From positions 1 through 61,827 of the forward strand of contig JBBQCI010000009.1 in the NCBI GenBank assembly GCA_038318565.1: DNA of 61,827 nucleotides, read 5' to 3'. The DNA is from UBA11346 sp038318565 (GTDB taxonomy: Bacteria; Planctomycetota; UBA11346). Below the pieces are notes generated by a model, which was not told where the DNA came from, did no database searches, and saw only the letters and a list, made by a program, of their open reading frames with translations. How positions within the stretch are numbered: position 1 is the stretch's first letter; every line of letters begins with the position of its first letter. This document shows, one piece after another, positions 1 through 7,996 of this stretch. Position numbers and translations under genes: made by a program.

Positions 1-435
1 GAAATAGGCCAACGACATGCGTTGCAGTTGGTCGACGATCAGCCGACGCAGTCGCGCCGTGGTGGTGCGGGTGATGCGCTGCGATCGCTCGAACGCCTTG
101 ACTGTGAACCACGCATGCACCGGCCACATCGCCAGCAAGCAGCCCGCCCAGATAGCGATCAGCCGCAGGGTGTGGGCGGTATCGCCATGCGCGGTCCCAC
201 CTGGCAGGGCAGGCGTAATGATGTGGTCGATCAGGTAGGTGATCGCAGCTGTGAATGGGACATAGCTGATGGCCTGCATGGCCTGGAACACCCCGGTCGT
301 CATCGCATCGCGACGATCGACCAGGAGCAGGGCCGTCAGTCGGCGCAGGGCGCTGCGCCCACTGGTAGCGGCAAGCACCAGACGGCCGGACAGCTGACGC
401 TGTTCGCCACTGGCCGGCTTCGGCTCGATCGTCAT
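1..435 (-). CDS. ABC transporter permease/ATP-binding protein, N-terminal part (runs off left edge)
   Basis: Reading the minus strand from an ATG at 435 gives 145 codons open to the window edge. The first 35 or so residues are polar and cytoplasmic. Two hydrophobic stretches follow (around residues 48-70 and 85-105). Next comes a basic helix ending in RLRRLIVDQLQRMSLAYF, the typical end of the second membrane helix of type I ABC exporters (ABC_membrane family), where a conserved lP-x-x-F/Y-F segment follows the Lr-x-x-l pattern. The nucleotide-binding domain would lie outside the window, so substrate and direction of transport cannot be told. The start could be slightly different, as no strong ribosome binding site is visible. 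Family placement is fairly sure, function is not. Confidence 0.65.
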   Translation of the reverse strand, partial: MTIEPKPASGEQRQLSGRLVLAATSGRSALRRLTALLLVDRRDAMTTGVFQAMQAISYVPFTAAITYLIDHIITPALPGGTAHGDTAHTLRLIAIWAGCLLAMWPVHAWFTVKAFERSQRITRTTTARLRRLIVDQLQRMSLAYF

Positions 436-644
436 GTCCTCATGCTGAGCATCAAAGCTGGCGCGCAACCGCAGTGGAAACCGTCAGTTGTGCGCGAAAT
501 CCTTGTGCCGTGGGTCAGTCAACAAGCTGACTCAGGTAGCCCCCGGGCGCACCAGCAGGGGATCAGGACGTGGGCGGCATCGCGGAGGCGCATAGGGTGA
601 ACGCCCCATGGCGATTGCGCCCTGGCATCACGAGCATCGCCAAC

Positions 645-875
645 ATGACCACCACACTTACTACGAACTCCAGCGTTCTGAGCCAGTCCAACGGCACGAG
701 CTGCCAAGCCGCGCGCGACGAGGTCGCCAAGCTGGCCTACGCGGCCTTCCAGCAGGACGGCTCACAACAGGGGCATGATCTCAGGAACTGGTTCGACGCC
801 GAGGTTTACGTCAAGGCGAGGCCTGCCATGGACAAGCACGCGGATCACCACGCCGGAAGCGCCTCGTCGCGTTAA
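645..875 (+). CDS. DUF2934 domain small protein
   Basis: This encodes 76 residues from an ATG at 645. The reading frame is open further upstream, but the extra residues look like non-coding translation. Residues 22-56 match the DUF2934 pattern: A-R-D-E-V-A-x-x-A-Y-x-x-x-x-x-x-G, then G-H-D-L-x-x-W-F-x-A-E. The function of DUF2934 is unknown; such proteins are small, soluble and often sit near stress-response and PRC-barrel genes, as here. The flanks are a low-complexity N-terminus and a His/Ser tail. The gene opens a cassette of small proteins with lower GC than most of the window. Confidence 0.6.
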   Translation: MTTTLTTNSSVLSQSNGTSCQAARDEVAKLAYAAFQQDGSQQGHDLRNWFDAEVYVKARPAMDKHADHHAGSASSR

Positions 876-980
876 GCGGATCCAGATGGCGCAGACGCCT
901 ACGTGCGTGTCCAACGACTCTTTGCAACGACTCTTTGACCACCTGACAGCTCAATACCACGAACCAATTCGAGGCTTCCC

Positions 981-1655
981 ATGCGTATTCTCTCACCAGT
1001 CACCGCGCTGCTGGCCATCGTCGCCATCCCGCTGTCGGCCGCCGACCTTTCCTATCTCGACCTCCGACTCAGCGGCGGCGTGCTGTCGAAGGTTTACAAA
1101 GGGTCATCCTCCGCGACCGTCACCGACGGCAATGGGGCGGTGACCAGCACGAGTTCGTCTGAGGACGGTCGCGATGCCGACACCAACTGGCGCGGTCAAC
1201 TGCAGCTGGTCGGCGGCCAGCTCGGCTCTGCCGGCGGGCTGGTCTATGGCGCTGGCATCGCCGTGAACCGTGCGACCTGGGACAACGGAGCCCAGAACGC
1301 GCACGCCACCACGCCTGTCGTCGACATCCTGCTCGGTTACGGCTATGCCTTCACCCCAAGCTGGCACGTAGAGCTGACGCCATTCGCCGGCATCGGACGG
1401 GCGTATTACAGTGTCAGCGAAGGCGACTCGTCCTCGACCAGCAAGGATTGGAATGGGTATGTCGAATACGGCGCGAAGCTGGCGACCTACCTGACGCTTG
1501 GCGGCGGACTGCAACTCGGGCTAGAGGTGCCCTACCTGGTCGGTCGGTTCAAGCCCGAATACAGCCACAACGATGGTAGCAATCAGTACGAGGTGAGCGA
1601 TGAACGCCGGAATCAAGGATTCGGCATGTTGATAAGCCTCGGCACCAGATTCTGA
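981..1655 (+). CDS. Secreted outer-membrane beta-barrel protein
   Basis: This 224-residue protein begins with a clear signal peptide (MRILSPVTALLAIVAIPLSA, cleavage after AA near residue 21). The mature part alternates short amphipathic strands with Gly/Ser/Asp-rich turns, for example LVYGAGIAVNRATW, VVDILLGYGYAF and WHVELTPFAGIGRAYY. It ends in an aromatic residue (LGTRF), the usual C-terminal signal recognised by the BAM machinery. The size fits an 8- to 10-strand barrel of the OmpW/OprF-N type. No enzymatic motif is seen. It may act as a porin-like or structural surface protein; the exact family is not recognised. It lies between the DUF2934 and DUF3185 genes. Confidence 0.65.
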   Translation: MRILSPVTALLAIVAIPLSAADLSYLDLRLSGGVLSKVYKGSSSATVTDGNGAVTSTSSSEDGRDADTNWRGQLQLVGGQLGSAGGLVYGAGIAVNRATWDNGAQNAHATTPVVDILLGYGYAFTPSWHVELTPFAGIGRAYYSVSEGDSSSTSKDWNGYVEYGAKLATYLTLGGGLQLGLEVPYLVGRFKPEYSHNDGSNQYEVSDERRNQGFGMLISLGTRF

Positions 1656-1723
1656 ACGATATAGGCCGCAGCTCACGGCCACTTTCGGCCGGAGCACAAC
1701 CGTTACAAACCAAGGAATTCCAC

Positions 1724-1927
1724 ATGTTCAAGCCATTCGCACTCATTCTCTTCATCGGCGGTATTGCCCTGCTCGTCGCTGGTTTCGTTTCTAGCGAATC
1801 CATCGCGTCGAGCTTCTCCAAAGCCTTCACCGGAGAGCCCACGGATCATGCCATCTGGCTCATCGTGGGGGGCGTGGTCGCAGTTGCCGCCGGCAGCGTG
1901 CTGGGCTGGCGTGGTTCTCGCGAATGA
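1724..1927 (+). CDS. DUF3185 family small membrane protein
   Basis: The product has 67 residues and two hydrophobic segments (about 4-21 and 43-61). They are joined by a loop reading SSESIASSFSKAFTGEPTDH, and the S-x-x-S-x-F/L-x-G-x-P-T-D-x-A-I-W pattern is the hallmark of DUF3185. The function of the family is unknown; it is an inner-membrane hairpin protein often found beside stress genes. An AAGGAA-type ribosome binding site sits in caaggaattccac just before the ATG. The next small gene starts 7 bp after its stop, so the two are probably co-transcribed. Confidence 0.75.
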   Translation: MFKPFALILFIGGIALLVAGFVSSESIASSFSKAFTGEPTDHAIWLIVGGVVAVAAGSVLGWRGSRE

Positions 1928-1933
1928 TGTGTC

Positions 1934-2113
1934 ATGAGATTCTACGGCTTCCTTCTGATGGCGATGGTCATCGGGGGCGCAGCACTGCTCGTCATCGTCC
2001 TGCGCAAGCCTGAGGTGCGTAAGGACAGCAGTGCCCTTGGGCACGACCTGGAGTGTGGCGTTCGCGACGCCTCCGGCCATATGCGCAATGCGACCAAGGA
2101 CGGCGTGCAATGA
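1934..2113 (+). CDS. Small single-pass membrane protein, unknown
   Basis: This 59-residue frame starts with ATG at 1934, seven bases after the DUF3185 gene, and its TGA overlaps the next start as ATGA at 2110-2113. Residues 3-24 form a transmembrane helix (FYGFLLMAMVIGGAALLVIV). A short polar tail with one cysteine follows. I do not recognise a family. The tight spacing on both sides (7 bp, then a 4-bp overlap) is the main support that it is a real gene co-translated with its neighbours. Confidence 0.5.
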   Translation: MRFYGFLLMAMVIGGAALLVIVLRKPEVRKDSSALGHDLECGVRDASGHMRNATKDGVQ

Positions 2114-2493
2114 TGCCTGGCCATTCCGCCTTCATGCAACCGTCGGCTGCGGACACAGCGGAGCGGACCAGCGTATGGCCGCTCCGGATGTCGGACATCG
2201 GTGCCTTGAATATTCTCATCCATGCCCGTATCCGGGACTTCTACGAATCGATGCGCGCATCGCTGGAGCAGCGGCGGCATCGGGTCGAAGGGGCGTTCTC
2301 GGTCGAAGAAGGTGCCCACAAGATGCGCCAGGGCCGCTATGACCGGATCTTCATCGACATCTGCGTCCCAAACGTGGATCGGTTGTCGCTGATGACCCTG
2401 GCCGGCGAACTGCGCGCGAGTACGGTCGAAATCATCGATCGTGATACCGTTGAGCGGGAGATCATGCGTGGTCGTCTGACGAACTTGCGGTAA
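2110..2493 (+). CDS. Truncated or degenerate response-regulator receiver protein
   Basis: The 127-residue product starts at 2110 or 2113 (ATGATG), overlapping the upstream stop. From about residue 33 it reads like the first half of a receiver domain. There is a beta-strand (LNILIHARI), a helix (FYESMRASLEQRRHRVEGA), then YDRIFIDICVPNVDRLSL, which corresponds to the strand carrying the phospho-acceptor Asp followed by the P-x-x-D-G loop. The acidic pair at the end of strand 1 is not evident, and the later conserved Thr/Ser and Lys positions are missing. The chain stops soon after. A phosphorylation-independent or decaying regulator is the likely reading. Confidence 0.5.
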   Translation: MMPGHSAFMQPSAADTAERTSVWPLRMSDIGALNILIHARIRDFYESMRASLEQRRHRVEGAFSVEEGAHKMRQGRYDRIFIDICVPNVDRLSLMTLAGELRASTVEIIDRDTVEREIMRGRLTNLR

Positions 2494-2609
2494 TTGCTGC
2501 GCCGTCGGGTCTGGCAGTGGCGTAATGATCGGATGCCGCATTTCGAAAGACAGGAGACACAGAGACACAGCGGCGCGATGAGGTTAGGTGTAATCCAGCG
2601 GTCACCCCT

Positions 2610-2676
2610 GAAGGGTGAAGTGTGAAGTGTGAAGCGTGAAGGGTGAAGTGTGAAGTGTGAAGGGTGAAGGGTGAAG
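2610..2676 (+). repeat. Heptanucleotide tandem repeat, unit GAAGKGT, about 9.6 copies
   Basis: Nine consecutive 7-bp units read GAAGGGT, GAAGTGT or GAAGCGT and are followed by a partial unit GAAG. Variation is confined to the fifth base. The array lies in the spacer between the receiver gene (plus) and the PRC-barrel gene (minus), downstream of both. Confidence 0.9.
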
Positions 2677-2784
2677 GATCCATTCCTCCCAACTCCTTAG
2701 GCCCTCTGTCTCCTGTGAATTCGAAAGCGTTATCTACGATAATCCACGCATCGGCAGGCAGGATTGTGCCGTCAACCCCGGGCC

Positions 2785-2813
2785 GTCCGGCACGTCCGCG
2801 GGGCGTGCCGGAC
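2785..2813. terminator. Hairpin between convergent genes, probable bidirectional transcription stop
   Basis: A perfect 10-bp stem (GTCCGGCACG at 2785-2794 against CGTGCCGGAC at 2804-2813) encloses a 9-base loop. It lies six bases past the stop of the minus-strand PRC-barrel gene. There is no clear U-tract, so it is only terminator-like. Confidence 0.4.
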
Positions 2814-2818
2814 AAGCT

Positions 2819-3523
2819 TCAGGACTTCGCCGGAACTTCTGTCCAGACCGGAGACGCGAAGACTTCGTCACGCGTCAGATTCACGAAAACCGTCGCCTCA
2901 TCCCAGCGCATGCGTTCGATCTGGTCGGGAGAGATCAGGACCAGCTTGGCCGGCCCTGCGCGACCGGTGTCGACCACCAGATTCCGGATTCGCCAATCTC
3001 CATCATCAACCAGAAAATCGACCACTTTTCCGGCATCTTCGGTTCCCGCCCGGACGACGTGGCCGCACACCGCCCGCGTGCTGCGCAGGTGGGCGTCAGC
3101 TGGGTGAGCTGCCGACCAGGTCGAGGCGTCCTCACCCGGAAGGGGGACCGCTGGATCGGACAGGATAGGGAAGTTGGTCATGCCCCACAGTCCGTTACCC
3201 TCCCAGTAGAACGGCCAGCCGTAGTACCTAAAATACTCCTCTTCGAACTGTCGTGAGATCGGTTTGTGGGTGTCGATCGATGGGCTGTTCTCGATCTGCT
3301 TGCGCGTCAGATTGACGATCATCACCTTGCCACCGGGATATAGACTGCTGAACGCAAGCGGAGTGATCAGCACCTGTAGGCCGGTCAGCCACGAACCGGT
3401 GTCGGCGACCAGGTAGCGGATGGTCCAGCGTCGATCGTCAAAATAGAAATCCTTTACCTGTCCGATCTCGCCATCCGTGGCGCCGATCCGATCCCCGTAG
3501 ATGAGCTTGACGCTGTGGAGCAT
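2819..3523 (-). CDS. Double PRC-barrel domain protein
   Basis: The 234-residue protein contains two PRC-barrel-like units. The first, residues 1-75, has GDRIGATDGEIGQVKDFYFD, then WTIRYLVADTG and VLITPLAF. The second, residues 150-220, has VCGHVVRAGTEDAGKVVDFL, then WRIRNLVVDTG and KLVLISPDQI. Each ends in a segment with V-x-V-N-L-T-R (residues 68-74 and 213-218), so the duplication is clear. PRC-barrels are small beta-barrels found in RimM, photosynthetic reaction centre H subunits and many stress proteins; they bind partner proteins or RNA. No signal peptide or membrane segment is present, so it is cytoplasmic. It faces the DUF2934/DUF3185 cassette. Confidence 0.8.
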   Translation of the reverse strand: MLHSVKLIYGDRIGATDGEIGQVKDFYFDDRRWTIRYLVADTGSWLTGLQVLITPLAFSSLYPGGKVMIVNLTRKQIENSPSIDTHKPISRQFEEEYFRYYGWPFYWEGNGLWGMTNFPILSDPAVPLPGEDASTWSAAHPADAHLRSTRAVCGHVVRAGTEDAGKVVDFLVDDGDWRIRNLVVDTGRAGPAKLVLISPDQIERMRWDEATVFVNLTRDEVFASPVWTEVPAKS

Positions 3524-3655
3524 GCTGGCCTTTCTGTCGAGCAGGGGCTACCTGCCGATCCGGCTAGCGTTTCGGGTGTCGCTATGGAGGGCTATGGGGT
3601 GATGTCCCCATACGATGGCGGCAGGCCGCGTGAGTGGGTGAAGGCCAGTCCGATG

Positions 3656-4177
3656 CTATTTGCCGAGCAAGCCATCGCGCAGATCGTCATCGATTGGCTC
3701 GCTGCCGATCCAAATTGAAAACAGCACCGCACTGAATGCCGCCCCGGGCACCGTGCCGAGGGTACGACCGTTGTGGGTCACGGTGGTGCCGGTACCGGGG
3801 ACATAGCCCAGCACGAGTTCGTCTCCTTCAACCACCGATGGCCACAAGGTGTTAATCGAGCGCACACCGGGATCGATCTCATGGCGTGGCGCAACCCCGA
3901 TGCGCTCCTCGACGGTCTTAGTGGTCGCCTTCGCCAGTTCGGCGGCAGAAAACGCTCGCAGATAGCGGAAGCTCAGTTGGCGGGGCACCTCAGCGAGGGC
4001 TTGTTCGCGGGGGGTCGCGGCCGGCAGATGTAATGCGACGTCATACACCGTGTACCACAGCCACGAGAAGCGTTCGCTGCCGCGCAGGCCCAGCTGGGCG
4101 GAGCCCACCTCGACTTGGGCAGGCCAGCTGACGGCCGACAAGGCTGTGGCGCAGAGCAGGGAAACGAAGAGGCGCAT
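3656..4177 (-). CDS. Chalcone isomerase-like secreted protein
   Basis: This 173-residue protein starts with a signal peptide (MRLFVSLLCATALSAVSWPA). The mature part has the pattern of bacterial chalcone-isomerase-like proteins (Chalcone_3 type): LRGSERFSWLWYTVYDVALHLP, then PRQLSFRYLRAFSAAELAKAT, then a strand G-D-E-L-V-L-G-Y-V-P-G-T-G-T-T-V-T-H-N-G and finally AFSAVLFSIWIGSEPIDDDLRDGLLG. Bacterial members are periplasmic and of unknown function, perhaps fatty-acid binding; no flavonoid chemistry is implied. The upstream neighbour on the same strand is the YdjY protein 69 bp away. Confidence 0.75.
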   Translation of the reverse strand: MRLFVSLLCATALSAVSWPAQVEVGSAQLGLRGSERFSWLWYTVYDVALHLPAATPREQALAEVPRQLSFRYLRAFSAAELAKATTKTVEERIGVAPRHEIDPGVRSINTLWPSVVEGDELVLGYVPGTGTTVTHNGRTLGTVPGAAFSAVLFSIWIGSEPIDDDLRDGLLGK

Positions 4178-4246
4178 GGGCGCAGCATCGCCGGAAACCC
4201 AAATCTAATATCTGGTTTCCGGCCAGGCATCTACACGCCGGTGCGA

Positions 4247-5245
4247 CTACTCCGGAACGAACAGCGGCACCGACCAGACTTTGGCGTTGGCTGCTATGGC
4301 CAGGAGACGGCCACGCGCTGCAACCACTTGGTCATCGCCAACGCCGTTGGCGGTGCGTACGAAGATCGCCCGGTGGACCGGCTTGGCGCTGTCGGCGAAG
4401 GCTGTCGCTAGTGCCGTGGTCAGCCCGGCGTCGTCCATAACGGTGTCTTCCAAGGCGATGCGTCCGTCAGGCGTCAGGCGGAGCTGCATGACGGTGGGCG
4501 CTGTGCTGATCACTAGGTGGACCTTGGTGGTGGCCGGGGGAACGATGGCACTGTTGACCTCGAAACGCGAGTCTTCGTCGGCGGCCGGGAAGGGGCTGGC
4601 GAATAAGGCGTCCGGTTCGTCGTAGTTGACGGCCAGCGAGCGGGTCGAGTCGAGCATGAAACGCTCGCGTCGAGCCGGCTTGCCGTCTGGCCCGGTCTCG
4701 GTGACCAGCAGCAAGCGCGAACCGGTCCAGAGCCACGGCAGGGCCGGGAAGGCACGATCCGTCTTGCGGTCACGAATCAGGGTAGCGGCGTCGGCCCACA
4801 CCCATTGGCCGTCCTCATTCCGCCACAGCAGGGTCAGGCTCATCGGCGTACCCCGCGCCGGAACACCGCGATTTTCCTCCGCCGGACGGCCGTCGGTCAG
4901 CGGGAAGGCGGCCAAGCAGGCAGCCTTGATCACATCGCCGTGCTCGGCGGTCAGGCGCACCAGGGTCTCGTGGGTTTTGCCTTCGCGGAGACAGGCGAGC
5001 ACCTCCAGGCCGTCGCTGGGACCCTTATCGATCTGGAAGACGCCATCGAGCACGACCCGCTCGCCAGAGACCAGGCGTACCGACGGGGCCAGGGCGGTGC
5101 CGGCGGTCGGATCGAACGGCGGCGCATCCGCACGCTGCGGCAGCGTCTTGGGGGGCGCGGGCAGCAGAGCGAGCAGGTCGCTTTCTCCGGCGGCTACGGC
5201 GACCGCGGCGCAGACGACGAGACAGCAGGCGGCGAGGATGCGCAT
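4247..5245 (-). CDS. Secreted YdjY-domain protein with C-terminal ExbD-like domain
   Basis: This is a 332-residue protein with a signal peptide (about residues 1-19). Residues 75-125 contain a YdjY-type motif: L-E-V-L-A-C-L-R-E-G-K-T-H-E-T-L-V, followed by VIKAACLAA, typical of planctomycete YdjY proteins of unknown role. The C-terminal 90 residues resemble the periplasmic domain of ExbD/TolR: a strand with LRLTPDGRIALED, a helix LTTALATAF, then HRAIFVRTANGVGDDQVVAA and a final strand. That combination would place a peptidoglycan- or partner-binding fold behind the YdjY part. The gene diverges from ispA with a 106-bp spacer. Confidence 0.65.
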   Translation of the reverse strand: MRILAACCLVVCAAVAVAAGESDLLALLPAPPKTLPQRADAPPFDPTAGTALAPSVRLVSGERVVLDGVFQIDKGPSDGLEVLACLREGKTHETLVRLTAEHGDVIKAACLAAFPLTDGRPAEENRGVPARGTPMSLTLLWRNEDGQWVWADAATLIRDRKTDRAFPALPWLWTGSRLLLVTETGPDGKPARRERFMLDSTRSLAVNYDEPDALFASPFPAADEDSRFEVNSAIVPPATTKVHLVISTAPTVMQLRLTPDGRIALEDTVMDDAGLTTALATAFADSAKPVHRAIFVRTANGVGDDQVVAARGRLLAIAANAKVWSVPLFVPE

Positions 5246-5351
5246 GCTGGCAGCATCGCGGGCGATCCCGGCCTGTCGACCGTCGGACTTGCGCAGCCGT
5301 CAACCAGTGGCCCCGGACTTGCCGACCCGCTGCACAGCCCACGCTGGCTCC

Positions 5352-6215
5352 ATGCCTGATGCCGTCGCCCTGCTTAGCGAGGCCGCTACCCTCGCCGAGC
5401 GCGCCCTCGATGCCCGCCTGCCAGCCGAGTCGGTCGAACCGGCCCGGCTGCACCGCGCTATGCGCTACGCCATCTTCGCTGGCGGCAAACGCCTGCGGCC
5501 GGCGCTCGTGTTGCTTGCCTGTCGTGCGGTCGGTGGGCGTGACGAGTCAGCCGCCCCCGGTCTTGCCGCGGTCGAGATGCTGCACACCTACACCCTGGTC
5601 CACGACGACCTTCCGGCGATGGACGACGATGATTTACGCCGTGGCCGCCCGACCTGCCACAAGGCGTTCGATGAGGCCACCGCCATTCTTGCAGGCGACG
5701 CTCTGCAGGCCGCGGCCTTTGGCGCAGCCGCTGAACTGGGGGCCGAGGCGGTGCGGGTGCTCGCCCGCGATGCCGGTTCGCTCGGCGTAGTCGGTGGGCA
5801 GCAGGACGATCTCGACGCCGAGGGCAAGCCGGTCGACGGCGCCCTGTTGGAACGCATCCACCGGCGCAAGACCGCGGCGCTGATTCGCGCCAGCTGCGAG
5901 TTGGGCGCCATCGCCGGCGCCGCCTCGTCGGCGCAACGTCAGGCCTTGGCTGCCTACGGCGAAGCGCTCGGCCTCGCCTTCCAGATCGCCGACGACGTGC
6001 TCGATGTGACCGCTACCGCGGCGACCCTGGGCAAGACGCCGGGCAAGGATGCGGCCCAGGGCAAGCTGACCTACGTCGCGGTACACGGCCTTGATGCGGC
6101 CCGGGCCGAGGGGGCTCGCCAAGCGTCGCTGGCGCAGGCCGCTTTGGCCGAGTTCGGGCCACGCGGAGCAGAGCTTGCCGAACTGGCCCGCTTCGTGGTG
6201 GAGCGCCGCTCATGA
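5352..6215 (+). CDS. ispA: Polyprenyl (farnesyl/geranylgeranyl) diphosphate synthase
   Basis: The 287-residue protein makes C15/C20 prenyl diphosphates from isopentenyl and allylic diphosphates. GGKRLRP lies at residues 44-50, the first Asp-rich motif VHDDLPAMDDDDLRRG around 84-98, and the second motif FQIADDVLD near residue 222. There are two residues between the paired aspartates of the first motif, giving the DDxxxxD bacterial type. The open frame extends far upstream (to 4626) only because it crosses the opposite-strand YdjY gene; ATG 5352 gives the family length. Its TGA overlaps the next ATG (6212-6215), implying translational coupling. Product chain length cannot be decided by eye. Confidence 0.9.
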   Translation: MPDAVALLSEAATLAERALDARLPAESVEPARLHRAMRYAIFAGGKRLRPALVLLACRAVGGRDESAAPGLAAVEMLHTYTLVHDDLPAMDDDDLRRGRPTCHKAFDEATAILAGDALQAAAFGAAAELGAEAVRVLARDAGSLGVVGGQQDDLDAEGKPVDGALLERIHRRKTAALIRASCELGAIAGAASSAQRQALAAYGEALGLAFQIADDVLDVTATAATLGKTPGKDAAQGKLTYVAVHGLDAARAEGARQASLAQAALAEFGPRGAELAELARFVVERRS

Positions 6216-7045
6216 GCCGGCTCCTGCTTCTCAGTCTGCTTGCGGTCGCCATCGGCGCTCTCGAATATACACCGAAGGCGGATCAGCTGGTGCTCTACCG
6301 CTGGACCACTACGCAGACGGCGCAGTGGAAGAGCGCGGGCGACGATCTGCGCTATGACACCCGCATCGTGTGGGATCTGGCGCTGCGATGTGCCGCGGTG
6401 AACGGAGCTCAGATGACCGTCAAGGCAACCTTTGTGCAGGTCTCCGCGACCCACCGCGGACCTGGCACCGACATCCGGGTAGACAGTCCGAGCGGCGCCG
6501 GCGCCGGCGATCCGTTGCTCGGACATCTGCTTCTGCTGGCTGGCCGCACCCTGACCCTGGAGGTCGAACGCACCACCGGCCGCGTGCTGACGGTCGCCGG
6601 GGCCGACGAGTTGATCGCCGCTATCAATGCCAAGGTGCCAGCAGCAGTGCCAGGCGACCCACCACCATTGGACGCCCAGGCTCGCGCGGTTTATGGGCCC
6701 GAAGCCCTCGCCCGGCTGTGGAGCCAGGTGCTGGCCCTGCCAGGCAGTGCGACCGCGGTGCCGCTGCCCGCCCCGTTCACCAGCGGATCGATGACGCGGA
6801 CGTGGCAGGATCTGTCCTGGACGGTTAAGCTGCCGGATGGACCGGCACCAACCTTCGAGTTGGCCAAGCTGCCGGCGGCGGTGCGCGGTTCGGTCACCGG
6901 ACTCAGCGGCAGCGGGGCCCTGGCGCTGGCTGCCGGTTTGCCCGCAAAGTCATCCGGCAAGCTGGCTTTCCAGCTGGTGATTGATGCGATGACCCAGCCG
7001 GTGACGACCAGCAACGAGGTCACCTGGGAGCTGAACGCTCAGTAG
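6212..7045 (+). CDS. Secreted protein of unknown function, possibly DUF6263-like
   Basis: The 277-residue product starts with a signal peptide (MSRLLLLSLLAVAIGALE). The mature part is beta-rich and describes one globular domain. It begins with YRWTTTQTAQW, then a strand ALRCAAVNGAQMTVKATF. A segment with LTLEVERTTGRVLTVAGADE resembles DUF6263-type proteins, which compare a substrate-like strand to a tolerance helix. A final strand pair ends in EVTWELNAQ. No catalytic motif is visible. It is coupled by a 4-bp overlap to ispA and sits 53 bp before lipA. Family assignment is weak; secretion is well supported. Confidence 0.55.
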   Translation: MSRLLLLSLLAVAIGALEYTPKADQLVLYRWTTTQTAQWKSAGDDLRYDTRIVWDLALRCAAVNGAQMTVKATFVQVSATHRGPGTDIRVDSPSGAGAGDPLLGHLLLLAGRTLTLEVERTTGRVLTVAGADELIAAINAKVPAAVPGDPPPLDAQARAVYGPEALARLWSQVLALPGSATAVPLPAPFTSGSMTRTWQDLSWTVKLPDGPAPTFELAKLPAAVRGSVTGLSGSGALALAAGLPAKSSGKLAFQLVIDAMTQPVTTSNEVTWELNAQ

Positions 7046-7098
7046 GAGGCTGGGCAGCCCTCCGCTTCCTCGGCCGACCTGCTATCTACAGTGCCTCA

Positions 7099-7992
7099 AT
7101 GCCTGTCGTCCCCGTCTCTCCGACCCGCCAGCGTCTGCCGGCCTGGTTCAAGCGCAGTCTCCCCGCCAATGCTGAGAGCGCCGGCACCGACGCGGTAGTG
7201 CGCAAGCATGGCTTAGTCACGGTGTGCGAAGAAGCGAGCTGCCCGAACCGCCAGGAATGCTGGAGCAAGAAGGCCGCCACCTTCATGCTGATGGGCGAGG
7301 CCTGCACGCGCACCTGCACGTTCTGCGACGTCGCTTGGACGAAAACGCCGCCGGCCTTGGATCCGACCGAGCCCGAGCGCACCGCCGCCGCCATCGCCGA
7401 GCTCGGCCTGCGCTTCGCCGTCATCACCAGCGTCAACCGCGATGATCTGCCCGATGGCGGCGCGGCGCATTTCGCCGCCACCGTGCAGGCGGTGCGCGCG
7501 CGCTGCCCCGGCACCCTGATCGAGATCCTGACCCCCGACTTCTGCGGCAACTGGCAGGCCCTGGCAGTGGCGGCGGCAGCCAAGCCCGACGTTTACAATC
7601 ATAACCTGGAGACCATCGGCCGGCTCTATCCGACGGTGCGTCCGCAGGCGCGCTACCGCCGCTCGCTTGAACTGCTGCAGCGTGTGAAGGCGCAACAGCC
7701 GAGCGTCCTGACCAAGAGCGGCATCATGGTCGGCCTCGGCGAGACCGACGACGAGGTTCGCCAGATCATGATCGACCTGCGCGAGGTCGGCTGCGACATC
7801 ATGACGATCGGCCAGTACCTGCGCCCGACGCTGCAGCATCACGACATCATCCGCTTCGTCCCGCCCGAGCTGTTCAGCCAGTACGAGTCGTGGGGCAAAG
7901 AGCTGGGCTTCCGCTACGTCGCCGCCGGGCCGTATGTGCGCTCGTCGTACTTCGCCGAAGAAGTCATGGCCGGCGCGATCTCGCTGCCCTGA
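7099..7992 (+). CDS. lipA: Lipoyl synthase
   Basis: The 297-residue radical-SAM enzyme inserts two sulfurs into octanoyl groups on lipoyl domains. The auxiliary cluster motif C-x4-C-x5-C is at C43, C48 and C54 (VCEEASCPNRQECW). The radical SAM motif C-x3-C-x2-C is at C69, C73 and C76 (CTRTCTFCDV). Other signatures are VITSVNRDDLPDGGAAHF, YNHNLETIGRLYPTVR, KSGIMVGLGETDDEV and GQYLRPTLQHHDIIRFVPPE. Length matches the family. LipA works downstream of LipB, which is not in this window. It is followed within 5 bp by a lipocalin gene, so they are probably co-transcribed. Confidence 0.97.
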   Translation: MPVVPVSPTRQRLPAWFKRSLPANAESAGTDAVVRKHGLVTVCEEASCPNRQECWSKKAATFMLMGEACTRTCTFCDVAWTKTPPALDPTEPERTAAAIAELGLRFAVITSVNRDDLPDGGAAHFAATVQAVRARCPGTLIEILTPDFCGNWQALAVAAAAKPDVYNHNLETIGRLYPTVRPQARYRRSLELLQRVKAQQPSVLTKSGIMVGLGETDDEVRQIMIDLREVGCDIMTIGQYLRPTLQHHDIIRFVPPELFSQYESWGKELGFRYVAAGPYVRSSYFAEEVMAGAISLP

Positions 7993-7996
7993 GCCA

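Larger units (their letters stand above)
2494..2818. other. Intergenic region between convergent genes
   Basis: About 325 bp with no convincing gene. It holds the heptamer tandem repeat at 2610-2676 and a strong inverted repeat at 2785-2813, described separately. The rest shows nothing I can name. Frames crossing it are explained by the repeat itself. Confidence 0.6.

Noticed and set aside
1656..1700. A terminator after the beta-barrel gene (GGCCG…CGGCC)
   Set aside because: Only 5-bp stems, two competing pairings and no T-run, so I do not list it.
4626..5351. A 5' extension of ispA
   Set aside because: It crosses the opposite-strand YdjY gene and doubles the usual length; ATG 5352 gives the family size.
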